DNA of 64,000 nucleotides from Sphingobium sp. TCM1 (GCF_001650725.1 NZ_LXVX01000034.1:388607-452606), one strand, 5' to 3'; shown: positions 1 through 9,421, counted from the stretch's first letter. The notes: generated by a model from the sequence alone, not told the origin. Made by a program: numbers and translations.

Positions 1-776
<776 letters not shown>

Positions 777-952
777 GCAGGCCGTTTCGGTTCATCGTCC
801 GTTCCCCACAATGTTGCGACGAACGGAGCCAGTCTTGTGTCATTAATGGCACATAATCAAATGTTTATCTCCTGTTCATGAAACCAACGCGGCTTTTCCG
901 GCTTGAGCGTCTCACCCCCTGAGGGGGAAGAGAATGAGAACGGAGAATCCCT

Positions 953-1606
953 ATGCGTAAGTTGATGGTCGCAACCCTTCTGGCCGGCGCCACTGTCGCC
1001 ACCCCGGTTTTCGCGCAGGATGTCGGCCCGACCTTCACCGGCCCGCGCGTCGAAGCGATCCTGGGCTATGACCGCACCGGGGCCGGTAGCGACGTGGACA
1101 ATGACAATGGCAATGACGATCAGAATATCGACGGCCTGCTCTACGGCGTGGGCGCGGGCTATGACGTTAATCTGGGCAGCGCCGTCGTCGGCGTCGAGGG
1201 CGAATATACCGACTCGACCGCCAAGAGCAGCCGAACCGACTTTTCCGACCAGTTCGGCTTCGGCCGCGTGAAGCAGGGCCGCGACCTTTATATTGGCGCG
1301 CGCGCCGGCATCCTCGCCAACCCCGCGACGCTGGTCTATGTGAAGGGCGGCTACACCAACACTAAGCTGGACGTGCTGGCCGGCGACACAAACCAGGAAA
1401 CCGACACCAATTTCAAGCTCGACGGCTGGCGCATCGGTGCGGGCGTGGAGCGGGCGATCAACGCCAACACCTTCGCCAAGATCGAATATCGCTATTCCAA
1501 ATATGAGGACGCGCATATCGACTTCGCCAATGGCGCGACCAGCGATGAATTCGGCATCGATACCGATCGCCACCAGGTGGTCGGCAGCGTGGGCTGGCGC
1601 TTCTGA
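953..1606 (+). CDS. Outer-membrane beta-barrel protein (Omp25/OmpA-like porin family)
   Basis: This is a 217-residue exported protein. Residues 1-21 form a Sec signal peptide with a cleavage site after VFAQ. The rest alternates short amphipathic strands rich in Gly, Asp and aromatic residues (YGVGAGYDVNLG, LYIGARAGILA, LVYVKGGYTN, FAKIEYRYSKYED). It ends in GWRF, and a C-terminal Phe is the usual Bam recognition signal. This fits the small eight-stranded barrels common in alphaproteobacteria. The start is supported by GGAG seven bases before the ATG. The gene stands alone and is followed by a strong terminator at 1687-1717. Its specific function cannot be told from sequence. Confidence 0.85.
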   Translation: MRKLMVATLLAGATVATPVFAQDVGPTFTGPRVEAILGYDRTGAGSDVDNDNGNDDQNIDGLLYGVGAGYDVNLGSAVVGVEGEYTDSTAKSSRTDFSDQFGFGRVKQGRDLYIGARAGILANPATLVYVKGGYTNTKLDVLAGDTNQETDTNFKLDGWRIGAGVERAINANTFAKIEYRYSKYEDAHIDFANGATSDEFGIDTDRHQVVGSVGWRF

Positions 1607-1686
1607 TCTGCCCGGCCGGGGCAGGTAGAACTGTCCTGGCCGCTTTCCGGCTTCGCACGAAGCGAACGGAGGCTGTGATGGAAAGA

Positions 1687-1717
1687 GGCGGCCGGTCGTC
1701 GGATCGGCCGCCTTTTT
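1687..1717 (+). terminator. Rho-independent terminator of the outer-membrane protein gene
   Basis: An 8-bp GC stem (GGCGGCCG at 1687-1694 with CGGCCGCC at 1705-1712) and a 10-base loop are followed by TTTTT at 1713-1717. The A-rich bases before the stem could pair with the T-run. It lies inside a longer open frame running from 1675, which argues that the thioesterase starts downstream of it. Confidence 0.85.
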
Positions 1718-1776
1718 GCGCGCGAGGCGCCGATCCCCTCTATCAGCCTGCTTGCGGCAATGTTATTTACATCCTT

Positions 1777-2196
1777 GTGAGTAACGCGATTCCCCATCTC
1801 TACCCGGTCGGCATCGAGCCGGACGACATCGACTTCATGGGTCATGTCAACAATGCCAGCTACCTGAAATGGGTGCAGAATGCGGTTCTGGACCATTGGC
1901 GTGCGCTGGCCCCGGCGGAGGCGGTCGCCCAGCATCTCTGGGTCGCGCTCAAGCATGAGATCACCTATCGCAAGCCCACTTTCCTCGATGACGAGGTGAT
2001 TGCCACCGTCCTGCTGGAAAAGGTGCAGGGCGCGCGCGCCTTCTATGAAACGGTGATCCGCCGCGGGGAGGAAGTCCTGGCGGAGGTCAAGTCCAGCTGG
2101 TGCTGCATCGACGCCGACACCCTGCGCCCCGCGCGACTGGCGCGCGATGTGATCCAGCATTTCTTTGCCGGGGATGAGGTCGAAGAGGGACGGTAG
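1777..2196 (+). CDS. Acyl-CoA thioesterase, 4HBT/YbgC-like hotdog fold
   Basis: This is a small hotdog-fold thioesterase of about 139 residues, expected to hydrolyse acyl-CoA thioesters in the cytoplasm. The hallmark DIDFMGHVNNASYLKW (Asp near the active site, then GHVNN) is intact, and ITYRKPTFLDDEV is also family-typical. The frame is open back to 1675, but that stretch contains the terminator stem and translates to low-complexity sequence. I therefore choose GTG at 1777, giving VSNAIPHLYPVGIEPDDID as the first strand. No clear Shine-Dalgarno is visible there, so the start is uncertain. The substrate cannot be predicted. It is convergent with pyrF. Confidence 0.8.
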   Translation: MSNAIPHLYPVGIEPDDIDFMGHVNNASYLKWVQNAVLDHWRALAPAEAVAQHLWVALKHEITYRKPTFLDDEVIATVLLEKVQGARAFYETVIRRGEEVLAEVKSSWCCIDADTLRPARLARDVIQHFFAGDEVEEGR

Positions 2197-2243
2197 GCCC
2201 GCGTCGCACCGCGCTCAACTGTCTGCCTCTGCTCGCAATCCTC

Positions 2244-2918
2244 CTAAAGCGTCGCCTCGATCTCCCGTGCCGCCAGGTCGGGATTTTCCGCCAGGCTGAT
2301 CGGCCTGCCGACCACCAGGATCGACGCCCCCCGGTCCAGCGCCTGGCGCGGCGTCACCGCGCGCTTCTGGTCGCCCAGCGCGCCACCGGCAGGACGGACG
2401 CCCGGCACGACGAAGAAGCCATCATTCCAGCCCTGCTTGACCAGCGCCACTTCCTCGCCCGAACAGACGATGCCGTCGAGGCCCGCGCTCTGCGCCAGGT
2501 CGGCGAGGCGACGGACCTGATCTTCGGCCTTTCCACCCACGCCGATGTCGAGGAGGTCGCCATTGTCGAGGCTGGTCAGCACGGTGACGGCGACCACCTT
2601 GGTGTTGACGCCCGCCGCCGCCTTGGCATCCTCCAGCATGGCGCGGCCGCCGGCGGCATGGACGGTCAGGATCGCCGGCTCCAGCAGGTGCAGCGCCTGC
2701 ACCGCCTTGGCCACGGTGTTGGGAATGTCGTGCAGCTTGAGGTCGAGGAAGATCGGCAGGCCGAACTTCATCATCTCATGCACGCCATGATGGCCGTTGG
2801 CGCAGAAAAATTCGAGGCCCAGCTTCAGCCCGCCGACATGATGCCGCACCTGCCCGGCGAGCGTCTGCGCCTTGGCAAGGTCGGGCGTGTCGATGGCGAC
2901 ATAGATGGGGCTGCTCAT
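2244..2918 (-). CDS. pyrF: Orotidine-5'-phosphate decarboxylase
   Basis: It decarboxylates OMP to UMP, the last step of de novo pyrimidine synthesis, in the cytoplasm. The 224 residues match the compact bacterial enzyme. The catalytic Asp-x-Lys-x-x-Asp signature is seen as FLDLKLHDIPNTV (D59, K61, D64), and the phosphate-binding end is VVPGVRPAGG plus SILVVGRPI. The ATG at 2918 overlaps the stop of the upstream LapA-like gene by four bases (ATGA), so the two are probably translated together. Confidence 0.97.
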   Translation of the reverse strand: MSSPIYVAIDTPDLAKAQTLAGQVRHHVGGLKLGLEFFCANGHHGVHEMMKFGLPIFLDLKLHDIPNTVAKAVQALHLLEPAILTVHAAGGRAMLEDAKAAAGVNTKVVAVTVLTSLDNGDLLDIGVGGKAEDQVRRLADLAQSAGLDGIVCSGEEVALVKQGWNDGFFVVPGVRPAGGALGDQKRAVTPRQALDRGASILVVGRPISLAENPDLAAREIEATL

Positions 2919-3265
2919 GCTGGTCCTGTAACATTGGAAGAGGGGATGGGGGAGTCCGTAACGGTCGTGACCACGGGCGGATCGGAAAGGGCGGGGGCGG
3001 GCGGCGGCGCGGAGGCGGCCGTGGCCGCCACCAGCGCTCGCTCGGTGCTGTCGAGCCGGCGCTTCAACCGCCAGCGCGTGGCCCGCGCCATGACCCAGAA
3101 GGGCAGCGCGCCCAGCAGGAAGGCGCCGATCAGCAGGACGGGCAGCTTGGTTTCCATCACCAGATCACCCCACAGACGCACGGTCACGGGGACATAATTC
3201 GCCATGCAGAAGAAGGCGAGCGCCACGGCGATGACGACCCAGAAGGCTGTCCGCAGAAATTGCAT
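2915..3265 (-). CDS. LapA-domain (DUF1049) inner-membrane protein
   Basis: This 116-residue membrane protein begins MQFLRTAFWVVIAVALAFF, giving a first helix at about residues 6-24. A second helix follows at about 43-61 (LPVLLIGAFLLGALPFWVMA), then a basic region (RATRWRLKRRLD) and an Ala/Pro-rich tail. The pattern NYVPVTVRLWG between two helices is that of the LapA/LapB lipopolysaccharide-assembly domain family, which often sits beside pyrF in alphaproteobacteria. The role is inferred from that family only. It is translationally coupled to pyrF by an ATGA overlap and starts 33 bases after the mutarotase gene. Confidence 0.8.
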   Translation of the reverse strand: MQFLRTAFWVVIAVALAFFCMANYVPVTVRLWGDLVMETKLPVLLIGAFLLGALPFWVMARATRWRLKRRLDSTERALVAATAASAPPPAPALSDPPVVTTVTDSPIPSSNVTGPA

Positions 3266-3298
3266 AGGCTAGACCCTTTGCTGCTGGTTTGAGGCAGC

Positions 3299-4168
3299 TT
3301 AGGCGATCCCGTCCCATTTCGGAAGCGTCTGGTCGATTTTGTCGATGGCGATGGTCATGGCAAGATGCGCGGTGTCGCCCGGCGCCAGCGTCGCCATCCC
3401 GCCCCGGTTGATCGCGTCGGGCATGTGGCTGACCGGCTCCAGGCAGAAATCGGCGCTGTCGGGCGGTCGATAGACATGCAGCCAGTCCGCGCCGGTGGCG
3501 GACAGCGTCAGGCGCACGCCATCCCCGCGCTCGACCGTCGCGATGCCGGTCCAGCCGCCATAGACATTGTCGATCAGGCTGTTGCCGTGCACCGGCGCGG
3601 GCCGCGACCAGTCGCCCAGCGCATCGGCGGGAACTTGGCGCGCGGGCAGCATGTCGGTGGTCGAGAGCCACAGGCTGCGCGCATCGAAGCGCAAGGTCGT
3701 GGCCCCATCGGCCAGGAAATAGGGGTGGAAACCCAGTCCCGCCGGCATGGGGCCGTCGCCGACATTGGTCATGGACAGCGACATGGACAGTTGTGACGGG
3801 GTGAGCGCGACCTGTTGTTCAGCGCGGTAGGGCCAGGGCCAGCCGGCGTCGCCGCCATGCTCATGCACCAGTCGGGCGGAGGCGGGGGCTGTCGCTTTCG
3901 CTGTCCATGTCGCCTGCCAGCCAAAGCCATGTATGCTGTGCGGATGATCGCCGAAATTGCGCGGCAGCTGATAGTCCTGCCCGTCGAAGGCGAACCGGCC
4001 GTCCGCGATGCGATTGGCGTAGGGGACGAGCGGGAAGCTGGCCATCGCCAGCGGATCGCCCGCGCCGTCCGGCGCGCGGCGCAGCAGGTCGACCCCGTCC
4101 AGCGCCAGACGCAGCAACGAACCGCCGACAGCGGGGGAGAGCGCCGCTTCCAGCGCCCCCGCCCGCAA
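3299..4168 (-). CDS. Aldose 1-epimerase (mutarotase) family
   Basis: About 289 residues. It interconverts alpha and beta anomers of aldoses such as xylose in the cytoplasm. Family features are VPYANRIADGRF, NFGDHPHSIHGFGW (catalytic His region), LGFHPYFL (second His) and FCLEPVSHMPDAIN (catalytic Glu). No ATG fits: the ORF opens at TTG 4168, and the frame continues a few codons upstream through CTG AGC ACA GAC (about 4192) into the stop of the transporter gene. The start therefore overlaps or abuts that gene and is uncertain by about eight codons. Last gene of the xylose operon; a role in supplying the right xylose anomer to XylB is inferred from position. Confidence 0.88.
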   Translation of the reverse strand: MRAGALEAALSPAVGGSLLRLALDGVDLLRRAPDGAGDPLAMASFPLVPYANRIADGRFAFDGQDYQLPRNFGDHPHSIHGFGWQATWTAKATAPASARLVHEHGGDAGWPWPYRAEQQVALTPSQLSMSLSMTNVGDGPMPAGLGFHPYFLADGATTLRFDARSLWLSTTDMLPARQVPADALGDWSRPAPVHGNSLIDNVYGGWTGIATVERGDGVRLTLSATGADWLHVYRPPDSADFCLEPVSHMPDAINRGGMATLAPGDTAHLAMTIAIDKIDQTLPKWDGIA

Positions 4169-4185
4169 CAGGATGATGTCTGTGC

Positions 4186-5598
4186 TCAGCCGACCATGTC
4201 CTCAAGCTCGCGCCCCTTGGTCTCATGCACCATGGCGCGGACGAAGAAGAAGCTGATCGCCGCGAACAGCGCATAGCCGGTATAGGTCACCACCAGGCCG
4301 GGCGACACGGCCAGCGCGGGGAAGCTGACCGATATGGCGGCATTGGCGATCCACTGGGCGAAGCCCGCGACCGCAAGGCCGGAGCCGCGAATCTGGTTGG
4401 GGAACATTTCGCCCAGCATGACCCACATGATCGGACCCCAGCTGAGGTTGAAGAAGATCACGTACAGGTTGGCCGCGATCAGCGCCATCAGGCCATTATG
4501 GCCGGGCAGGGTGACGCCGCCATCCGCACCGGTAACGGCGGTGGAGAAGGCATAGGCGACCACCGCCAGCGTCACGGCCATGCCCGCCGAGCCGATCAGC
4601 AGCAGCGGCTTGCGGCCGATCCGGTCGACCAGCATGATCGTGCCCAGGCACGCGCCGATCGACAGCACGCCCGAGAGGATGTTGATCTGGAGGGCGTTGT
4701 CCTCGGAAAAGCCGACGGCTTCCCACAGGGTCGCGCCATAATAGAAGACGACGTTGATGCCGACGAGCTGTTGGAAGACGGCGAGGCCAATGCCGGTCCA
4801 GACGATCGGGCGCACCTTGCCGCTGGCCTTGTCGATCAGGTCGGAGAGCTTGGGGCGGTGATGGTCGGCGGCCAGGCTGGCGCGGATCTCGGCCACCTTG
4901 CGCGTCGCGGCGTCGGCGCCGAACAGGCGGGTCAGCACCGCATGGGCGCGATCCTCCTGACCCCGCGCGACGAGGTAGCGGGGGCTTTCGGGAATGACGA
5001 GCAGCGCCAGGAAATAGATGGCGGCGGGGATCGCCTGCAACCAGAACATCCAGCGCCAGGCCGGGAAGTCGAGCCACAGCGGCGCGGTCGAGCCGCCGGC
5101 ATAGCGGGCCAGCACGAAGTTGGCGACGAACGCGCCGGTGAGGCCGGAGATTATCATCACCTGTTGCACGCTCGACAGTCGGCCGCGCACATTGGCCGGC
5201 GTGACTTCGGAGATGTAGACCGGCGAGATGACGCTCGCCGCGCCCACGCCCAGGCCGCCGATGATGCGGGCGATGATGAAGAGGGCGGAGGAACCGGCCG
5301 CGCCGGCCAACAGCGCGCTGACGAGGAAGAGGATGGCGGCCAGCATCATCACGCCGCGCCGGCCGATGATGTCGGCCATGCGGCCCGCGCCGAACGCGCC
5401 GATCGAGGAGCCGACCAGGATCGCGCCGACATTGACGCCGATGCCCAGCTTGCCGAGGTCGAAGGCGCTTTCCAGCCCCTTCTGCGTGCCGTTGATGACG
5501 CCCGAATCATAGCCGAACATGAAGCCGCCGATCGTCGCCACGGCCACGATCGCGGCGATGAAGGCCATATTGACCCTTTCGGCGCTCCCCTCTGTCAT
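4186..5598 (-). CDS. MFS sugar porter (xylose/hexose:H+ symporter family)
   Basis: This 470-residue, 12-helix transporter belongs to the sugar porter family (XylE, GalP, Glf). Signatures seen are GGFMFGYDSGVINGT in helix 1, ADIIGRRGVMM, PESPRYLVARGQ after helix 6, FQQLVGINVVFYYG in helix 7, VDRIGRKPLLL and a cytosolic ETKGRELEDM near the C-terminus. AGGAAGGAACAGG precedes the ATG. It sits 21 bases downstream of xylC in the xylose operon, so D-xylose is the most likely substrate; that is inferred from context, not from binding residues. Confidence 0.9.
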   Translation of the reverse strand: MTEGSAERVNMAFIAAIVAVATIGGFMFGYDSGVINGTQKGLESAFDLGKLGIGVNVGAILVGSSIGAFGAGRMADIIGRRGVMMLAAILFLVSALLAGAAGSSALFIIARIIGGLGVGAASVISPVYISEVTPANVRGRLSSVQQVMIISGLTGAFVANFVLARYAGGSTAPLWLDFPAWRWMFWLQAIPAAIYFLALLVIPESPRYLVARGQEDRAHAVLTRLFGADAATRKVAEIRASLAADHHRPKLSDLIDKASGKVRPIVWTGIGLAVFQQLVGINVVFYYGATLWEAVGFSEDNALQINILSGVLSIGACLGTIMLVDRIGRKPLLLIGSAGMAVTLAVVAYAFSTAVTGADGGVTLPGHNGLMALIAANLYVIFFNLSWGPIMWVMLGEMFPNQIRGSGLAVAGFAQWIANAAISVSFPALAVSPGLVVTYTGYALFAAISFFFVRAMVHETKGRELEDMVG

Positions 5599-5619
5599 AT
5601 CCTGTTCCTTCCTGCTTTC

Positions 5620-6510
5620 TTATATCGTCGCGACATGCCCCGGCAGCCCGGCGACGCCGGGGTCGAAGGCGAACAGATCGCCTGCCAGGGGCTGTTCTGT
5701 CAACGCTGTCATGTCCAGCCCCTTGCGCGCGGTGGTCGCATAGGCGGTGCGTAGGTCTTCGCCGCCGAAGGCGATCTTGGTGATATTGGCCACCGGGAAG
5801 CGGATTTCCCGCATCAGCTTGCCCGCCGGATCGTAGCGGCGCGCAGCCCAGCCGCCGAACAGGCCCGTCCACAGGCAGCCTTCGGCATCGACCGTCGGCC
5901 CGTCGGGATAGCCGGCGCCTTCCTCGACCTTGGCGAACAAGGTGGTGTTGCCGACCGTGCCGTCCTGTGCCAGCTGCGTGCGCCAGATGCGCTTGCCCAG
6001 CGTATCGGTGTGATAGAGTATGCGGCCATCGGGGGAGAGGGCAGGGCCGTTGGTGATCGATACCGCCGGCAGACCGGTTTCGATGCAGCGCCCGTCATGG
6101 AAGCGGTAGAAATAGCCGCTGTCGGCCTTCTCCGCATCGTCCATCGTCCCGAACCAGAGCGCGCCGTCCGGCGCGACGGTGGCATCATTCTGGCGATTGC
6201 CGGGCAGATGCGCTTCGGGGGCGTGGATCAGCGCAAAGCTGCCCCCCTCCGTCAAATCCAGGGCGGGATCGAAGCGATGCACGCCCGATTGCAGCCCTAC
6301 CGCGAACAGTCCGTCGGCGGTGGGCAGGATCCATCCGACCTGTTCCGGCCCCGCCCAGCTTCGCCCGACGTCCAGTGCAGGGTCGTAGCGGTGGATGCGG
6401 TGCCCCTTGATGTCGACGAACCAGAGGGCGGCGTCGCGCGCCACCCAGACCGGCCCTTCGCCCAGCATCGCGCCGACCGACAGGACGCTCTGCGGATCGG
6501 CGGTCGGCAT
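5620..6510 (-). CDS. xylC: SMP-30/gluconolactonase family, probable xylonolactonase
   Basis: A 296-residue six-bladed propeller lactonase, expected to open D-xylono-lactone made by XylB. Metal-site and family segments are visible: LGEGPVWVARDAALWFVDIK (Glu ligand), GNRQNDATVAPDGALWFGTMDD (Asn/Asp ligands), FYRFHDG, ITNGPALSPDGRILYHTDT (Asn and Asp ligands) and GYPDGPTVDAEGCLW. The frame extends 30 codons upstream, but ATG 6510 lies one base after the xylB stop, which makes it the natural operon start. The order xylX-xylB-xylC matches the Caulobacter xylose operon genes, supporting the name. Confidence 0.9.
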   Translation of the reverse strand: MPTADPQSVLSVGAMLGEGPVWVARDAALWFVDIKGHRIHRYDPALDVGRSWAGPEQVGWILPTADGLFAVGLQSGVHRFDPALDLTEGGSFALIHAPEAHLPGNRQNDATVAPDGALWFGTMDDAEKADSGYFYRFHDGRCIETGLPAVSITNGPALSPDGRILYHTDTLGKRIWRTQLAQDGTVGNTTLFAKVEEGAGYPDGPTVDAEGCLWTGLFGGWAARRYDPAGKLMREIRFPVANITKIAFGGEDLRTAYATTARKGLDMTALTEQPLAGDLFAFDPGVAGLPGHVATI

Positions 6511-6511
6511 G

Positions 6512-7267
6512 TCAGCGCCAGCCGGCATCGATGAAATAATCATGGGCGGTGCAGTAGCGGGCGTCGTCCGACGCCAGGAACATCGCCAGAGCGGCGACAT
6601 CCTGCGGCAGGATGCGACCGTCGAGGCACTGCGCCGCGACGATCTCTGCCTCGCCTTCGGGCGTGTACCATTTTTCCTGGCGCGGCGTTTTCACATTGCC
6701 GGGGATGATGGTGTTGACGCGGATATTGTCGCGGCCAAGGTCGCGGGCAAGGCTGCGGGTCAGCCCTTCGATCGCCGCCTTGGCGGTCTGGTAGAGCGCC
6801 AGTTCGGGCAGGGCGAGGTGCCAGCTGATCGAACCGAAGTTCAGGATCACGCCGCCGCCCGCGCGCTTCATCGCCGGAACCGCGGATTGCGCCGCGAAGA
6901 ACAGGTGCCGAAGATTGACCGCCATCCGCTCGTCCCAATAGGCGGGGGTCACGTCTTCGATCGTGTGGCGATCGTCATTGGCGGCGTTGTTGATCAGGAT
7001 GTCGATCCCGCCCAGCTGCCGTTCGACCGTGCCGATCATCGCCTGCACCGCATCGATGTCGCGCAGGTCGACCGCGTGGAAGATCGGCGTGAAGGCCGCG
7101 CCGGAAAGGCGCGCGACCAGAGCCTCGCTCGGCTCCACGGCGATGTCGCAGAAGGCGACATGGGCGCCCTGGCCGACGAACGCCTCGACCAGGCCTTCGC
7201 CGATGCCGCTGCCGCCGCCGCTGATGAAGACGCGCTTGCCCTTCAGGCTCGGATATATGGCGGTCAT
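6512..7267 (-). CDS. xylB: D-xylose 1-dehydrogenase (NAD+), short-chain dehydrogenase
   Basis: A 251-residue SDR oxidising D-xylose to xylono-1,4-lactone. The Rossmann motif SGGGSGIGEG is at about 16-25, NNAAND at 93-98, and the catalytic Ser/Tyr/Lys at about S146, Y159 and K163 (NFGSISWHL, then YQTAKAA). Several stretches match my memory of Caulobacter crescentus XylB: AIYPSLKGKRV, NDDRH, YWDER, PGNVKT.RQEKWYTPEGEA and a C-terminal DAGWR. That makes the substrate assignment stronger than for a generic SDR. ATG 7267 overlaps the xylX stop by four bases; the longer frame to 7336 is inside xylX. Confidence 0.95.
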   Translation of the reverse strand: MTAIYPSLKGKRVFISGGGSGIGEGLVEAFVGQGAHVAFCDIAVEPSEALVARLSGAAFTPIFHAVDLRDIDAVQAMIGTVERQLGGIDILINNAANDDRHTIEDVTPAYWDERMAVNLRHLFFAAQSAVPAMKRAGGGVILNFGSISWHLALPELALYQTAKAAIEGLTRSLARDLGRDNIRVNTIIPGNVKTPRQEKWYTPEGEAEIVAAQCLDGRILPQDVAALAMFLASDDARYCTAHDYFIDAGWR

Positions 7268-8397
7268 GCGGCAGTCTCTTTCAGGAGGCCGCGCGTTGCG
7301 AGGTTGGTCATCAGGGCGGACAGCCCCCAGGTCCATGGCGCGGCGTCCTTCGACGTCACCACCGTGTTGATCAGCTTGCCGAGGCGCGGCGTCGAGATCG
7401 CCACCACGTCGCCGACCTTGTGGGTGAAGCCGCGGCCCGGCTCGTCCCGATCCTGCACCGGCGCGAAAAGGGTGCCCAGGAACAGGGTGAAGCCGTCGGG
7501 ATATTGATGCTCCGACAGGGTCTGGCGCACAAGTTCCAGCGGATCGCGGCTGATCTGGTTCATGCTGCTGGTGCCTTCCAGGCGATAGCCTTCCGGCCCG
7601 TCGATGGTCAGCCCGACTTCGGCGTTGCGCACATCGTCGATGGTGAAATCACCGTCGAACAGGCGGATGAGCGGGCCGAGCGAGCAGGAGGCGTTATTGT
7701 CCTTGGCCTTGCCGAGCAGCAGGGCGGAGCGTCCCTCGAAGTCGCGCAGGTTGACGTCATTGCCCAGCGTCGCGCCCACAGCTTCGCCCTTGGCGCTCAC
7801 GATCAGCACCACTTCGGGTTCGGGGTTGTTCCAGGTGGAATCGGAGCGGATGCCGATCTCCGCGCCCAGGCCCACGGTCGAAAGAACCGGCGCCTTGGTG
7901 AACACTTCCGCGTCGGGACCGATCGCCACTTCCAGATATTGCGACCAGAGGCCATCCTCGATCAGCGCGGCCTTCAATGCGGCGGCTTCCTGCGTGCCCG
8001 GCACGACCGCGCGGATCGATCCGCCCACGCGTTCCTCCAGCCGGGTGCGAATCCCGGCGGCTGCGCTGGCGTCACCGCGCGCGCGTTCCTCGATCACGCG
8101 TTCCAGCGCCGAAAGGGCGAAGGTCACACCGCACGCCTTGACGCATTGCAGGTCGACCGGGCTGAGCAGCGGCAGGCCCAGCGTTTCGAGCGGACCGAGC
8201 GCCTCCCCCGCGTCCGGCGAAAGCGGCAGCGCCTCCACCAGTTGCGCGACGGTGGGCGCGACGCGGCTCATGTCATGGGCGATTCCGTCCGCCACCAGGA
8301 TCGGGCTGGGACCGGCGGCGGTCTGGACGCGGCCGATGAACAGGCCGCCGCGCCAGTCGGCAGGCAGGCAATCGAGCAGGGAGACTTCGCCCGGCAT
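7264..8397 (-). CDS. xylX: 2-keto-3-deoxy-xylonate dehydratase (fumarylacetoacetate hydrolase superfamily)
   Basis: About 377 residues. In the Weimberg pathway this enzyme dehydrates 2-keto-3-deoxy-D-xylonate to alpha-ketoglutarate semialdehyde. It resembles Caulobacter XylX closely over VDLQC.KA.GVTFA, LERVIEERARGDA, DGLWSQYLEVAIGPDAE, NNPEPEVVL, LGNDVNLRDFEGRSALLL.KAKDNNASC and QDRD.PG.GFTHKVGD. The metal-binding acidic set of the FAH fold is in the NPEPE and LGND segments. Three start codons lie in a row (TTG 8403, ATG 8400, ATG 8397). GGAG at 8404-8407 gives six-base spacing to ATG 8397, which I prefer. First gene of the xylose operon, behind the operator at 8428-8441. Confidence 0.93.
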   Translation of the reverse strand: MPGEVSLLDCLPADWRGGLFIGRVQTAAGPSPILVADGIAHDMSRVAPTVAQLVEALPLSPDAGEALGPLETLGLPLLSPVDLQCVKACGVTFALSALERVIEERARGDASAAAGIRTRLEERVGGSIRAVVPGTQEAAALKAALIEDGLWSQYLEVAIGPDAEVFTKAPVLSTVGLGAEIGIRSDSTWNNPEPEVVLIVSAKGEAVGATLGNDVNLRDFEGRSALLLGKAKDNNASCSLGPLIRLFDGDFTIDDVRNAEVGLTIDGPEGYRLEGTSSMNQISRDPLELVRQTLSEHQYPDGFTLFLGTLFAPVQDRDEPGRGFTHKVGDVVAISTPRLGKLINTVVTSKDAAPWTWGLSALMTNLATRGLLKETAA

Positions 8398-8427
8398 CAT
8401 CAACTCCTAAAGCGAATGGTTGTAAAT

Positions 8428-8441
8428 TGATAGCGCTACCA
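8428..8441. promoter_or_regulatory. LacI/XylR-type operator before the xylXBC operon
   Basis: TGATAGCGCTACCA, a palindrome centred on AGCGCT. It lies 30-44 bases upstream of the xylX start. On the minus strand a TTGACT -35-like box (8465-8460) lies 18 bases upstream of it, so a bound repressor would cover the -10 region. The same 14-mer recurs at 27566-27579. It resembles the Caulobacter XylR operator as I remember it (TGGTAGCGCTAACA). Confidence 0.85.
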
Positions 8442-8562
8442 ACATGGAACCGGGCGCGGAGTCAAGGGGTGTTGCGTAAAAGGCGCGTCAGCGGAAAGTC
8501 GTAGGCCCGGCGCGCCTTCGGTCTTTTCCGGGGCGCCGCTTTGGGGCATAGCTACAAGGACC

Positions 8563-8757
8563 ATGAGCAAGACCGAAGACAGCGCGCCGGCAACCGGCGC
8601 AGACGCCGCTTCTCCCGCAACGCCCGCCAATGAAAAGGCCGATCTCGCCGTCGCCGCACGCAAGTCCGCGGGCAAGGGCGTATGGATGGGTACTGCGGTC
8701 GGTATCGGTTCCGCCGCGATCGTCGCTGCCTTGCTCTACGCCCGCAAGAAGGGCTGA
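8563..8757 (+). CDS. Small single-span membrane protein, function unknown
   Basis: A 64-residue protein with a hydrophilic Ala/Pro/Asp/Glu-rich N-terminal half (1-33) and one predicted transmembrane helix near the C-terminus (about 42-59, GTAVGIGSAAIVAALLYA), ending in RKKG. AAGGA lies just before the ATG. Codon use matches the surrounding genes. I do not recognise a named family. It is divergent from xylX and could share the upstream intergenic region, but nothing links it to sugar use. Confidence 0.65.
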   Translation: MSKTEDSAPATGADAASPATPANEKADLAVAARKSAGKGVWMGTAVGIGSAAIVAALLYARKKG

Positions 8758-8854
8758 TTCCCGCCGGACGACCCGCGGGATCTGCGAATATCGCATGATC
8801 GCTGCGCCCCGGTGCCGGGGGCGGTGAATGGCGGTTTTCGCGTCATCCCGACAC

Positions 8855-8894
8855 AAAAAGGGATGGCATGGCCCTGTCCGGTCCATGCCATCCC
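8855..8894 (-). terminator. Rho-independent terminator of the EF-hand protein gene
   Basis: A perfect 12-bp inverted repeat (GGGATGGCATGG at 8860-8871 and CCATGCCATCCC at 8883-8894) with an 11-base loop. On the minus strand the stem is followed by TTTTT (complement of 8855-8859). It ends transcription of the gene at 8960-9421. Confidence 0.85.
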
Positions 8895-8959
8895 ATGATG
8901 CGACCCGTTTCGGGCTCTTCATCCGCCCTTCGTGACAGGCGGGTTTATTCCATTGTGCG

Positions 8960-9421
8960 TCAGGCTGCGCCGCCGCTCAGATAGCTGATCAGTTCCGGCT
9001 TGCTGACGGTCGTGCTCTTGTCCGAATCCGCGCTGGTAAAGGCGCCGTCGGCCCAGGCCGTCACTTGGTCCGCCGGCAGCGTCTTGCCCGTAGCCTTCAT
9101 TTCCTGGTCCTTGAGCGCGAGCATCCAGCGCGAGAATTCGGACTTGTCGAGCTGGCCGTCGCTGTTCGCGTCATAGGCCGGGAATTCGCTGTCCACTATC
9201 GACGCGACCGAGCCGGCCGGATTGGCGGGTGTCGCGGGCTGGGCGGGCGTGGCTGGGGTTGCCGGCGCGGACGACTGGGGTTGCGCGGGCGTTGCGGGCA
9301 CTGCCGGCTGCGCCGATTGCGGGGCGTTGGGGGTGGCGCCCTGATCGGCACTCGGCGTCTGCTGCGCCATGGCGGGCGCTGCAATGACCAAAGCCGTCGT
9401 GAACAAAAATGTGCGGATCAT
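8960..9421 (-). CDS. Secreted EF-hand domain protein with Ala/Pro linker
   Basis: A 153-residue exported protein. Residues 1-19 are a signal peptide (cleavage after PAMA), then about 55 residues of Ala/Pro/Gln/Thr low complexity, then two EF-hand loops: DANSDGQLDKSE (complete) and DSDKSTTVSKPE (DxDxS type). It is likely a periplasmic calcium-binding protein; its partner is unknown. Two in-frame starts have equally good signals: ATG 9466 after AGGAGTCGGGC and ATG 9421 after GGAGATCGCA. The second gives the normal signal peptide and is used here; the first would add 15 charged residues. Confidence 0.8.
   Translation of the reverse strand: MIRTFLFTTALVIAAPAMAQQTPSADQGATPNAPQSAQPAVPATPAQPQSSAPATPATPAQPATPANPAGSVASIVDSEFPAYDANSDGQLDKSEFSRWMLALKDQEMKATGKTLPADQVTAWADGAFTSADSDKSTTVSKPELISYLSGGAA

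Noticed and set aside
799..827. CCGTTC / GAACGG inverted repeat after sdaA
   Set aside because: Only 6 bp with a loop over 15 bases and no T-run; not convincing as a terminator or operator.
1675..1776. Upstream extension of the thioesterase to ATG 1675
   Set aside because: This stretch contains the terminator stem and T-run of the preceding gene and has no family similarity.
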